Source: Carboxylicivirga agarovorans (lineage in GTDB: Bacteria > Bacteroidota > Bacteroidia > Bacteroidales > Marinilabiliaceae). From it: a stretch of DNA of 64,000 nt. A program made the position numbers and the translations under genes. The DNA lies in assembly GCF_050589845.1 (NCBI RefSeq), contig NZ_JBNGPA010000003.1, positions 248,001 through 312,000 on the forward strand, read 5' to 3'. The notes under the pieces were generated by a model. The model did no database searches. It had not been told where the DNA came from and saw nothing but the letters and a program-made list of their open reading frames with translations. Positions 53,486 through 61,968 of this stretch are shown one piece after another. Positions within the stretch are counted from its first letter, which is position 1. Every line of letters starts with the position of its first letter.

Positions 53486-53971
53486 CTAAAAGAATTCGCT
53501 CTTTAATTCACTAACCGTCATAACGCTAAAAACTTTCCTATGTGCGTACAATCGCCTAATCCGATTATAGGCTTCTTGCTTAATTTTATCAGAGAATACA
53601 CAAATGTGTGGTGTAGCAATCTGCGGTGATTGACCAATAATTCCTCTAGAGTTGGCAACTTTTGAGTCCAGTTCAGTCTTGCTTAAATTATTTGCATTTT
53701 TATATCTCAATCTATATTCGCAAAGCACCATTCTGCATTGTCGACCGTTATTATCACTAACACCAAAAACCATATCAACAGTTTTTCTCGGATCAGTGCG
53801 ATTTGTTCTTGCAATGCCAGCTTCAACCTTATCAAGGTTAACGGCTAATTCTCCATTAAAAGGAGACCTTCTTGCACCTTCATTAATTGTTATGTCATCA
53901 ATGCTTTCAACACAATTTGAATGAGAAATAGCTATATGATGTTGCTTAGTTGTATGCTTACAGTATTTCAT
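53486..53971 (-). CDS. Candidate nuclease partner of the AAA ATPase
   Basis: A 161-residue protein read 2 bp after the ATPase gene on the same strand. RKTVDMVFGVSD ... CRMVLCEYRLRYKN gives Asp66 and Glu85-x-Arg87, spaced as in PD-(D/E)XK-type nucleases with Arg in place of Lys. The N-terminal part has several His/Cys (KYCKHTTKQHHIAISHSNC) that may bind metal. No known family is recognised. Coupling to the ATPase suggests an effector subunit of a small defence-like system; this is inference. Confidence 0.58.
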   Translation of the reverse strand: MKYCKHTTKQHHIAISHSNCVESIDDITINEGARRSPFNGELAVNLDKVEAGIARTNRTDPRKTVDMVFGVSDNNGRQCRMVLCEYRLRYKNANNLSKTELDSKVANSRGIIGQSPQIATPHICVFSDKIKQEAYNRIRRLYAHRKVFSVMTVSELKSEFF

Positions 53972-53973
53972 TC

Positions 53974-55305
53974 TTAATCCATTTTACCATACATATCAAT
54001 CCTTTCAAGGGCAATATTAAAGGATTCAAATATCTCATCAATTTCGGTTCCTAAACATCTATAATTGTATAGAAAATCATTGTTTTGCTCAGCCAAGTAG
54101 AAATTCAATTTTTGACTATTCGTTTCCTTTTCTGAGATATATTTAATAGCACTAATCATATCAGGATTATGACTTGCAATTAGAAAATTAACACCAACAT
54201 GTTTATGTAGCAAAATAATCAATCGAGCATATTCAACAATCCACTGAGGATGTAAGTGAACTTCTGGTTCATCAATTATAAGTAAAGAGCCTTTTCTTAG
54301 GAAGTCATTTTTGAATAAAATCTGAAGAATAGCAAAAGACTTTAAACCCGTTGCACATTCAAGTAAATCAAACTCTTGTCCATCACTCCTTTTGTAAATA
54401 AACTTTTTATCCGAAATCTCTTCTTCTGACTTACTAATTTCTCCTTTTATTATTTCATTAATATCTAATTTACCTTTGCTATTATTTGATATTGATTTAT
54501 CATTAGAGATTACCTCATTTAAATCATCCCAATGTTTTCTGTCAATACTTGAAAATGTATCAATCCCAAGAATCATAGGAGTATCAATGTATGCAACATT
54601 TTCTATGGAATGAAGAGGCAAAACTTGATTAGTGTCCCTATCGATAATTGGAGTTCCATACTCATATATATTATATCTGTTAGGGACAGGATTATCTTCA
54701 AATGCCTCACTCAGCTTTTCTTTAAGAATGCCAATTGGTCTATACTCAATTATATTTTCAGCTTTCTTGAGAGTTCTCTTTACACTATCTCTTAATTCAT
54801 ATAAAAGCTCAACTACATCTTCCTGTTTTTCAGATATGTCATCTTTTAATGTTCTGCCGATAATTCTTTTTATTCTATCAACCCTTACATCTATAGGCAC
54901 TCTATGGTTATAATTAGGAACTTCCCTAAATAATCTTATAAGAAAATCAATACCGACAATCAAAGAGTTATTCTCAAACAAGTCAAGCTGGTTTACATCT
55001 CTAGAGGTAATTTTTCTGAATGTATTTCTTAGTTTTGGATATTCATCTTTCGGATATAAATAACTTAGGTCTCTTGTTAATTGATCTAAGGTTTTAGTTA
55101 TCATCCTTAATTCATTATCAATCTCTTCCCGAACAATATAATCATACTCAATAGATGTTTTAATGATATGGTATACAAGTTTTGATATTGTACTCTTCCC
55201 AGAACCATTTACACCTGTGATAACACTGATGCCATCAAGAGCAATTTTAGCTTTTTTTACTGACCTAATACTCTTTATATCTATTCTTAACTCTGTCTGT
55301 GCCAT
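53974..55305 (-). CDS. SMC/ABC-like AAA ATPase, defence type
   Basis: A 443-residue ATPase. Walker A ITGVNGSGKST lies at 29-39, a long helical insertion follows (about 60-290), then a signature-like CATGLKSFA, Walker B LLIIDEPEVHLHPQW, and a His-loop FLIASHNPDM. It belongs to the broad group of single-chain ATPases found in defence systems (PtuA, RloA, GajA-like) but has no TOPRIM nuclease of its own. The downstream 161-residue protein, in a tight operon, probably supplies the effector. Confidence 0.82.
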   Translation of the reverse strand: MAQTELRIDIKSIRSVKKAKIALDGISVITGVNGSGKSTISKLVYHIIKTSIEYDYIVREEIDNELRMITKTLDQLTRDLSYLYPKDEYPKLRNTFRKITSRDVNQLDLFENNSLIVGIDFLIRLFREVPNYNHRVPIDVRVDRIKRIIGRTLKDDISEKQEDVVELLYELRDSVKRTLKKAENIIEYRPIGILKEKLSEAFEDNPVPNRYNIYEYGTPIIDRDTNQVLPLHSIENVAYIDTPMILGIDTFSSIDRKHWDDLNEVISNDKSISNNSKGKLDINEIIKGEISKSEEEISDKKFIYKRSDGQEFDLLECATGLKSFAILQILFKNDFLRKGSLLIIDEPEVHLHPQWIVEYARLIILLHKHVGVNFLIASHNPDMISAIKYISEKETNSQKLNFYLAEQNNDFLYNYRCLGTEIDEIFESFNIALERIDMYGKMD

Positions 55306-55488
55306 CTGTCAGATTTACTTTTATTCAAATATAACTGTTTTTTGTTTGTTCCTATTTTTATTTATAAACCAATCTCATCAAGGCGTTAATATAATTATAC
55401 TTTGTACGCCCTGATATAATTTTATTACATGCTCATTTAATAACACCAAATAAAAAACTCCCTTGCTAAAATTAACAAGGGAGCAATT

Positions 55489-55680
55489 CTAAAAAACCTT
55501 CCAAATCATCATATACTCATTACAATCAGGGCAATAACGATAATATTTAACATCATGATTATCTTTTTTGAAGGTATTCTGTTGTTCAAGTGGCAACTCA
55601 TCAAAACTTAATCTTACTCTTTCAGTCCTACATTTTAAACACTCTAACATTTGAGCCTCAAACATTCTCATATAATCCAT
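55489..55680 (-). CDS. Small zinc-ribbon protein
   Basis: A 63-residue protein with CLKCRTERV and YCPDCNEY, two CxxC pairs about 40 residues apart that can form one zinc site. It lies 14 bp after the replication gene on the same strand, so it is probably cotranscribed with it. Function is unknown. Confidence 0.6.
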   Translation of the reverse strand: MDYMRMFEAQMLECLKCRTERVRLSFDELPLEQQNTFKKDNHDVKYYRYCPDCNEYMMIWKVF

Positions 55681-55694
55681 AGTTCTGCTCTTGA

Positions 55695-57272
55695 TTAAAA
55701 GGTTAGTATTTGGTGGTAATGGGCAAAATCTTCACTCTTTTCAATCTCTACACTATCAACAGCCAAATGATTTTTACTTAAACCAATCTTATCAAGTGCT
55801 TTAATGTAATTGTACTTTGTACGTGAGGATATTACTCCCATTTGCACTAACTCATCAAATGAATGTGTTTGCAGGTGAAGCAATATCGAATTTATGTAGT
55901 TTTCGGATATTCGTGCTTTACGTTCTTTTGAGCCTTTCGGTAGGCTCTTGTTATACTTCTCTACATCGTTATTGTAAGCAATTACTCGTTTGGTTGTATC
56001 GGTAAACTTATCCATTGAACTAATACGGAATTCCTCTTTAAAATTGAGAAACACTTTAAACATCTCATTCAGTAACTCTTTTGTAAAAAGAGCCGCTTTA
56101 GAAGGTTCAAAGTTCCCTTTGTCATCCTTTAAACAAGCGTGAAGTGATTCGTTTTCTCTCCTAGCTGTTTCTGATATAGCTAAGCTAAATGTATTACTAC
56201 GGTTAAGAATTTTTGAATAGGCTTTATGGTGCACACGTTTTTCGGGTGAGAAATTGTGATACTGTTTTTCAAGGTGGTAAATACTTAATCCTTTAATGCG
56301 ATTTTCTCTTATCTTCTTTACAACCTTATTCACTTCTTTATAATCCTTTTGAGCTTGTTGCCATGCTGTACAGTCACGAGCGAATAAGTGCTTTTTGAAC
56401 AAGTAAGTCATGAAAGGCTTTTTAAAGGTTATTTCATAGCGCAATATTCTATTGGCTGTATCTTCCAATCCTTCACGAACCATCACACCATCTTTATATT
56501 TACTTTCAACTTCAAAATGTTCTCTTCCTAACTTTTTATTCATGGCTAAATGGTGCTTTCGTTCGCCTTTTGAACTAGCGTATTCAGAGCCTTTATGGTA
56601 TATTTTAGCAGCATAGCGGTCATTCTGAATAAAAATAGATGTACCCCAATCAACCTTATTCTTAGTGGTCTTTTTTATGTACTTCTTTTTAATGCGCTTT
56701 TGATAATCGAGGTACTTTAATGAATCTTCTTCTAATTTAAAGTATTGATTATAACACAAATCAAGGCGATTAATCTCAATATCTTCTTTACTGATTTCAA
56801 TATCCTTAAACCAATCATTCATAAAATTATCAATGAATGTTATCAGCCGTTCAAAAGTAATTTCAGCGTTGAATTCTAAAGAATCTAATTCTTCATTGTT
56901 ATATGGATGCTCTTCAAATTTATGTGGCACAAATTGCATGATATTGGTACCGTATAGGTACTTAGGAATAGAAAAGTTCATTTCTACATAATCTCGGTCA
57001 ATCCTAACACTATAGGCTAAGTAATAATGTGATGATGTAAGCACCTTGTTCCTGTATGATGTGAATGTGTTGCCACTATCAGCATAATGCACTTGTTTAA
57101 TCTGCAAGAATCGGTCTTTACTTATTTCTCCAGTTTCAAAATCAACTGCTTCTTGGTCATGCGGACTATCCACAACTGAATTATATTGCCCTTCACCTTC
57201 TTTTCTTAATGCTTCCAATATTTTTGAGTATTGGTGCAAGTTGTTTATTCTTAAAACGATTGTATCTACCAT
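55695..57272 (-). CDS. Phage/plasmid replication initiation protein (gene II/X-like)
   Basis: A 525-residue basic protein starting MVDTIVLRINNLHQYSKIL. It has the pattern DIEINRLDLCYNQYF, then KIYHKGSEYASSKGERKHHL and GLEDTANRILRYEITFKKPF. This matches replication proteins of filamentous-phage gene II/X type found in Bacteroidota elements. Such proteins nick an origin for rolling-circle replication. It implies that element C can replicate after excision. A candidate double-strand origin hairpin lies at 57834-57885, upstream of its transcript. Confidence 0.8.
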   Translation of the reverse strand: MVDTIVLRINNLHQYSKILEALRKEGEGQYNSVVDSPHDQEAVDFETGEISKDRFLQIKQVHYADSGNTFTSYRNKVLTSSHYYLAYSVRIDRDYVEMNFSIPKYLYGTNIMQFVPHKFEEHPYNNEELDSLEFNAEITFERLITFIDNFMNDWFKDIEISKEDIEINRLDLCYNQYFKLEEDSLKYLDYQKRIKKKYIKKTTKNKVDWGTSIFIQNDRYAAKIYHKGSEYASSKGERKHHLAMNKKLGREHFEVESKYKDGVMVREGLEDTANRILRYEITFKKPFMTYLFKKHLFARDCTAWQQAQKDYKEVNKVVKKIRENRIKGLSIYHLEKQYHNFSPEKRVHHKAYSKILNRSNTFSLAISETARRENESLHACLKDDKGNFEPSKAALFTKELLNEMFKVFLNFKEEFRISSMDKFTDTTKRVIAYNNDVEKYNKSLPKGSKERKARISENYINSILLHLQTHSFDELVQMGVISSRTKYNYIKALDKIGLSKNHLAVDSVEIEKSEDFAHYHQILTF

Positions 57273-57346
57273 TGCTCATCCTCCCTCTATTATTTGAGTG
57301 AAAATCTTGCACAGGTTCTGCTATGTTATAAGCTCGCAGAAGTCCT

Positions 57347-57634
57347 TTACTTGATTGCCTCAACTTTTAAATGGTTAACTAAATCGGATTTGCTGAATAG
57401 AATTCTTCGCCCTACCTGATGATAAGGAATAAGGTTTTTCCTTTGGTAGTGCCATAACGATGTAAGCGAACAGCCTAAGAATTGACTTGCTTCTTCACGA
57501 GACAGCATTTTGTCATCTGCCTTTTTGTTTTCTTGTGGCGAACTTATAGTATTAAGTTCTTCTTTGATTGTTTCTTTTAGTAGAGCTTTGATTTCATTTC
57601 TAAACTCTTGTGTTAATGATAATTCCAACTTCAT
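57347..57634 (-). CDS. Excisionase-like helix-turn-helix protein
   Basis: A 95-residue protein. The C-terminal motif SREEASQFLGCSLTSLWHYQRKNLIPYHQVGRRILFSKSDLVNHL is an HTH_17/excisionase domain. The N-terminal half is a helical leader. It precedes the replication gene by 75 bp on the same strand and may act as directionality factor or as regulator of the unit. Confidence 0.82.
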   Translation of the reverse strand: MKLELSLTQEFRNEIKALLKETIKEELNTISSPQENKKADDKMLSREEASQFLGCSLTSLWHYQRKNLIPYHQVGRRILFSKSDLVNHLKVEAIK

Positions 57635-58005
57635 AGTGAATCAATTTTAAAATTTATTTTGATTCAAAAGTCTTTATGGAATCATGCGTGGGTTGGGGTT
57701 TGGGTCGACCCAAACACTTAAAAATATTCCAACTACATTTAAGTAGATTTACATTTATTCAATGAAAATGTATTGATTTACAGTATTTTTGATTTCAATT
57801 TCTACAAACAAAAATAATATTGACTCTGAACCCGTCAAGGGTATATAAACGGACTGCCGCAGGCGCAACACAGTCCGCCCTTGACTGAACCCTCATCAAT
57901 TATTTAAATGGTTTTTGAAAGTTGAAAACGAAAAAATATTAGGGTGTGGATGACGTGCTAGATTAACATGACGCCATCCCAAATCGTGAGGAGATAACGT
58001 ATTAA
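57635..58005. other. Intergenic region of element C with origin-like hairpin
   Basis: About 370 bp between the integrase-side operon and the replication genes. It holds the strong inverted repeat at 57834-57885 and otherwise AT-rich sequence with no gene. Confidence 0.5.
57834..57885. repeat. Two-part inverted repeat, candidate replication origin or oriT
   Basis: GTCAAGGG (57834-57841) pairs with CCCTTGAC (57878-57885), and CGGACTG (57850-57856) with CAGTCCG (57871-57877). The loop CCGCAGGCGCAACA is GC-rich against an AT-rich background. No T-run follows. Placement near a gene II/X-type initiator suits a rolling-circle origin. Confidence 0.6.
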
Positions 58006-58578
58006 TTAAAAACTTACCAAGTCGTTTTCTAGCTCTTTAAGTTTCTTATCTGCTAGAGTTACTCCTTCTTGAAACAGTATCAGTTCAAATTGTGAGCGTA
58101 CTGATTTAACATCTTTAATTAGTGATAAAACAGCTTTTTCTTTTGAGCTTTCTGTACGTTTGAAGGGTTCATTAATTAGCTTTCTCATCTTATCAGGATT
58201 CAAGCCTGTGAGGTAATAAATAAAGTTTGCATCTATAGTGTGCTCACCTGACCTTAATGGAAACTTATCTAGTTGTCTTAAAAAATATAATGCAATCGCA
58301 GCTTGTCGGATGGACGCCTGTTTTGTATTCGTGCTTTTGCTAGTCTTTTTCTGTGCCTTTAAATAGTCTATTGCGTATTTTAATTCCTGGGCTTTTACAA
58401 AGTTCTTTTGTTGCTGTTTATGACCAAACGCAAATGCATTGCCACTCATGATTTTGTCATACTTCTGTTGCATTTCAGATTCAATATCATATTCGAATTC
58501 TTCACCTTTTTCTTTGGCGAGCTGTTCTTGATATTCTTTTATGCTCTCGTATTTATTGAGTATTCTTGGTTTATCCAT
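58006..58578 (-). CDS. Protein of unknown function coupled to the integrase
   Basis: A 190-residue, Lys/Gln-rich helical protein (YESIKEYQEQLAKEKGEEFEYDIESEMQQKYDKIMSGNAFAFG). Its start overlaps the integrase stop codon, so the two are translated together. I do not recognise a named domain. Such genes next to integrases in small Bacteroidota elements may help excision or replication, which is only a guess. Confidence 0.6.
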   Translation of the reverse strand: MDKPRILNKYESIKEYQEQLAKEKGEEFEYDIESEMQQKYDKIMSGNAFAFGHKQQQKNFVKAQELKYAIDYLKAQKKTSKSTNTKQASIRQAAIALYFLRQLDKFPLRSGEHTIDANFIYYLTGLNPDKMRKLINEPFKRTESSKEKAVLSLIKDVKSVRSQFELILFQEGVTLADKKLKELENDLVSF

Positions 58579-59804
58579 TATCCAAACACTTTGTCCATTT
58601 CACTTTTCTTATGCTCATCCACAACTTTAAAGTAACGTTTAAACACCTTGTAATCTTTGTGTGTGGTTATGTCCATTATCACTTCTGTTTTCATGCCTTT
58701 TGCAAGCGCATTTGTGATAAAGGTTTTTCGAGCGATATGCGAAGATAATATTTCACTTTTATCAACCATTTTTTCTTCACGTATTCCACCTTTGTATTTT
58801 ACAAGCTGTACTTGTGAATTTAGTTTGACATACCGACCTAACTCCTTTAAGTACTCATTGAATTTTTGGTTAGTTATATCTTCAAATACATTACCCTTTT
58901 TGCCTTCGTATTTCTGATAGATAGTACGTGAGTATTGATTTAATGGAATTGCATTTGGTGTGTTGGTTTTTATTGTGGTAATAAATATGTAATCATCTTT
59001 AATGTTTTCGTGTTTAAGATTCATGATATCAGAGAAGCGCATGCCAGTAAAACACCCGAAACAGAAAACATCTCTTACTTTTCTTAATCTATCATTAACT
59101 GAAAGGTCATAATTGTTTAAATGCATTAGTTCATCCCAAGTCAAGAAGAATATTTGTCCTTCATTAGATACATTCTTAAACTTTAGGTAAGTAGTGTTTT
59201 TATTATAGCCTTTTTCAGTTGCCCAATTCAAAAACGTTTTCAACTTCTTCACATCTTTTGCAATCGTGCTATTGGCTAGCTTCATATTATTAAGCAAGTA
59301 ATCCACATACACTTCATGAAACGAGTTATTTATTGAATTATAAGCCAAAGTGTAATTGGTGTCTTTTACAAAGTCCTCCAAATGACTTAGTGTGGTTTGG
59401 TAGCTTTTTATTGTGTTAGGTTTTTTGCTATTCTTTGATACTTCGATGTACTCTTTAAAATGTGTGATGATGTTAACCGAATCTTCACGATTAAGGAAAT
59501 CATTTATTTTTTCTTTCAGCTTGTCAAGGTTAACCACCTCACCTTCTACTAAGTACTTGTTGTATTCATCCTCTGTATAATATGCTAACTTATCAAGGAA
59601 AGCGTTAAGTGTAGTAGCATTGGAATATTGACTTTTTGCTCTATGCTTCAGAGGCAACCAGTTTTTTTCCTCAATGCGTTTACCTATGTAATGACGTAAC
59701 CTTTTGCCCTTATATACGACAACTAAGAATATTTGAAATGGCTTTGTTGAGTTAGGTACCTTTTTAAGGTTGAATTTTACAAGTGAGTTAGTTTTATATT
59801 TCAT
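58578..59804 (-). CDS. Tyrosine recombinase integrase of element C
   Basis: A 408-residue integrase with an Arm DNA-binding N-terminal domain, a SAM-like domain, and a catalytic domain. Catalytic residues are the Arg in GCFTGMRFSDIMNL, HIARKTFIT (His-x-x-Arg), ITTHKDYK and FKRYFKV (nucleophile Tyr). It is 160 bp inside the right att of element C and the GGTGGCAA pair lies just upstream of its start. It should catalyse recombination at tRNA-Arg(CCU). Confidence 0.93.
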   Translation of the reverse strand: MKYKTNSLVKFNLKKVPNSTKPFQIFLVVVYKGKRLRHYIGKRIEEKNWLPLKHRAKSQYSNATTLNAFLDKLAYYTEDEYNKYLVEGEVVNLDKLKEKINDFLNREDSVNIITHFKEYIEVSKNSKKPNTIKSYQTTLSHLEDFVKDTNYTLAYNSINNSFHEVYVDYLLNNMKLANSTIAKDVKKLKTFLNWATEKGYNKNTTYLKFKNVSNEGQIFFLTWDELMHLNNYDLSVNDRLRKVRDVFCFGCFTGMRFSDIMNLKHENIKDDYIFITTIKTNTPNAIPLNQYSRTIYQKYEGKKGNVFEDITNQKFNEYLKELGRYVKLNSQVQLVKYKGGIREEKMVDKSEILSSHIARKTFITNALAKGMKTEVIMDITTHKDYKVFKRYFKVVDEHKKSEMDKVFG

Positions 59805-59820
59805 AGCCCATATTTAAAGT

Positions 59821-59840
59821 GGTGGCAAATGTGGTGGCAA
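59821..59840 (+). repeat. Paired GGTGGCAA sites, right end of element C
   Basis: GGTGGCAA at 59821 and 59833 (12-bp spacing), same orientation and spacing as the pair at 53462/53474 at the other end. Lies directly upstream of the integrase gene, so binding could also autoregulate it. Confidence 0.65.
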
Positions 59841-59964
59841 ATATTACTTAATTCATTTGAATTGTAATAAATGACATTGAAACTCAAATATAGCTATTCC
59901 TTTATTAATAGGGCTTTTGAGACGCTTTTAAAATTTAATTAATTTTTATTGGAGGTTTGAAATT

Positions 59965-59981
59965 ATTCCCGTCGGGACTAC
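59965..59981. repeat. att right of element C
   Basis: ATTCCCGTCGGGACTAC, identical to the tRNA-Arg 3' end at 53400-53416. To its right stands a separate hairpin terminator, so the chromosome beyond is the original sequence downstream of the tRNA. Confidence 0.88.
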
Positions 59982-60004
59982 TTTTTAAGAAATCAAACGA
60001 AATC

Positions 60005-60038
60005 AAAAGCCTGTAAATTAATTGATTTACAGGCTTTT
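60005..60038 (+). terminator. Original tRNA-Arg terminator hairpin
   Basis: AAAAGCCTGTAAAT / ATTTACAGGCTTTT gives a 14-bp stem with a 6-nt loop, and TTTTTT follows near 60043. It lies 24 bp past the right att of element C. No gene is seen between here and 60267. Confidence 0.75.
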
Positions 60039-60266
60039 AACATTTTTTAACTCTCCATTATACATCAATATATCCCAATTCTCTGGTGAGGCATTAGGTG
60101 AATGAAAATTCTATTTAACTTAGTGCTCACCAGACCCATCGCAAACACCTGTATTACTGCACATTAATAGATGTTGTTTTTATATTATTTTGGGTGTTTT
60201 TGGTGGGTTTTGACCTGCTTTTTGAATATTTATTAATTTAATTCGAATCAATCTAAATGAGTGATT

Positions 60267-61523
60267 ATGAATGAACAACAAACACTAGGAATTCAGTTCG
60301 TTTTAAGAAAACGAAAAGATAGGAAGCAAGGACAAGTCTATATCCGCATTACTGTGGATGGTGATAGATGTGAGTTTTCGACTCACTTACAACTAGATAA
60401 TAAAGAATGGGATAAGCAAATGGGTATGATGAAAGGTAAAACTGCCATAGCTATCCATAACAACCAGATGCTTGACCAGATTAAGGGAAAATTGATTGGA
60501 ATTTATCAAGATTTAAGAATAAGAGAAGAGTTTATTGATGCTAAAACAATAAAAGACCGTTACCTTGGTAATAATGAGAAAAAGAACACACTACTTAAAC
60601 TCATCGATTTTCATTACGAATCACAAAAACACACTTTAAGTGAGAGTACGCTAAAGTACTACATAACAACAAAGCGTTATCTAATAGCATTTCTTCAAAA
60701 CATAAAACAAACACAGGATATTTACCTCAGAAAGATTGATTATAAATTTATTACAGAGTATGAAGCCTTCCTGCGTTCGTACCAACCGCCATCGCAAGGT
60801 CAAAGGAAGTTGGCACATAATACCATTATGAAATTAATGTCCAGGCTCAGAACGCTTATTAATTTTGCCATTAAGCTGGAGTGGATGGAGCATTATCCTT
60901 TTCGTGCATACAAACTTTCATACAAGCAAAGTACTCGCACTTTCTTAGACACTAAAGAGCTTGAAGCGATTGAATCAAAACACTTTTCATTTGAACGCTT
61001 ACAACTTACAAAAGATTTGTTTATTTTCTCATGCTATACAGGTTTGTCATTTATTGACATTGTAGAGTTGGAGAAGGAAGCCATTGTTAAAGGCATTGAT
61101 GGTAACCAATGGATAAAAATGAATCGTCATAAAACGGAACATCTCTTGCAAATTCCGCTACTTCCAGAAGCTGCTCGTATAGTTGAAAAGTACAATGGCC
61201 ATCCTATCTCTGATTACAGAGGTCGTATCTTTCCTGTGCCAACTAATCAGAAAGTAAATGCATATCTGAAAGAAATAGCAGACATCTGCCAAATTAGGAA
61301 GAAGTTAACTTTCCATATGGCAAGACATACTTTTGCAACAACAGTAACATTAAGTAATGGTGTTCCTATTGAAACGGTAAGTAAAATTTTGGGACACACT
61401 AAAATATCCACAACACAGATTTATGCAAAGGTTGTTGAGAACAAAATTAGTGAAGACATGAATATATTGAGGAGTAAGCTGACTGGAAATAAAAGAAATG
61501 ATAATTCGAGTATGGCATTATAA
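60267..61523 (+). CDS. IntDOT-type tyrosine recombinase
   Basis: About 418 residues from the ATG at 60267 (a GTG is 6 bp upstream). The Arm domain opens GIQFVLRKRKDRKQGQVYIRITVDGD. In the catalytic domain the first conserved Arg is Ser: SCYTGLSFIDIVEL. HMARHTFATTV, LGHTKISTTQIYAKV (nucleophile Tyr) are normal. The same Arg-to-Ser or -Ala change is known in CTnDOT-type integrases. No att repeat or cargo gene is obvious next to it, so it may be a remnant or a shufflon-like recombinase acting elsewhere. Confidence 0.85.
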   Translation: MNEQQTLGIQFVLRKRKDRKQGQVYIRITVDGDRCEFSTHLQLDNKEWDKQMGMMKGKTAIAIHNNQMLDQIKGKLIGIYQDLRIREEFIDAKTIKDRYLGNNEKKNTLLKLIDFHYESQKHTLSESTLKYYITTKRYLIAFLQNIKQTQDIYLRKIDYKFITEYEAFLRSYQPPSQGQRKLAHNTIMKLMSRLRTLINFAIKLEWMEHYPFRAYKLSYKQSTRTFLDTKELEAIESKHFSFERLQLTKDLFIFSCYTGLSFIDIVELEKEAIVKGIDGNQWIKMNRHKTEHLLQIPLLPEAARIVEKYNGHPISDYRGRIFPVPTNQKVNAYLKEIADICQIRKKLTFHMARHTFATTVTLSNGVPIETVSKILGHTKISTTQIYAKVVENKISEDMNILRSKLTGNKRNDNSSMAL

Positions 61524-61968
61524 TCACTAGAAACCAAATCGTTTCCGATCCTCTTTTAAAATTGACAAATCAAGATAATAATCTGGCTGTCCGGTAATTT
61601 GATGTGTTTATTTTCGAACAGTTTACTGATGTAATTTGAGCTCAAATCTTTTACCTGTTTATTAATCATCTAAAATAGAGAACACCTCACTATCAAAGCC
61701 ACGGGGACTTAGATAGTCATATTGTAATTAGAATGATTATACGCCATCTACTGCTAAGGTGCATCTATAGAGTTCTCTTTGATGGCACATGTTAATCTCA
61801 GAAAACCTGGGTTTGCTGAGACACAATAGAATATCTTCCTATTATATAGAATTTAACAGCATTTCCTTCATTTTAGCCAATTGCTGGGGAAATTTCTTTT
61901 TCCAATGATTCTATTCAGCTTCATTGTCTGCTTCATTTGTTTTTAAATCAAGCCTAGATACGAAACTG
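61524..61968. other. Intergenic region between the integrase and GH130 genes
   Basis: About 445 bp without a coding frame that I can support, AT-rich, no strong hairpin. It may contain eroded DNA from a mobile element, but nothing specific is recognised. Confidence 0.4.

Noticed and set aside
53974..55305. Assignment of the ATPase to Septu, Gabija or RloA
   Set aside because: The partner shows no HNH motif, no UvrD helicase motifs and no TOPRIM, so none of these systems fits.
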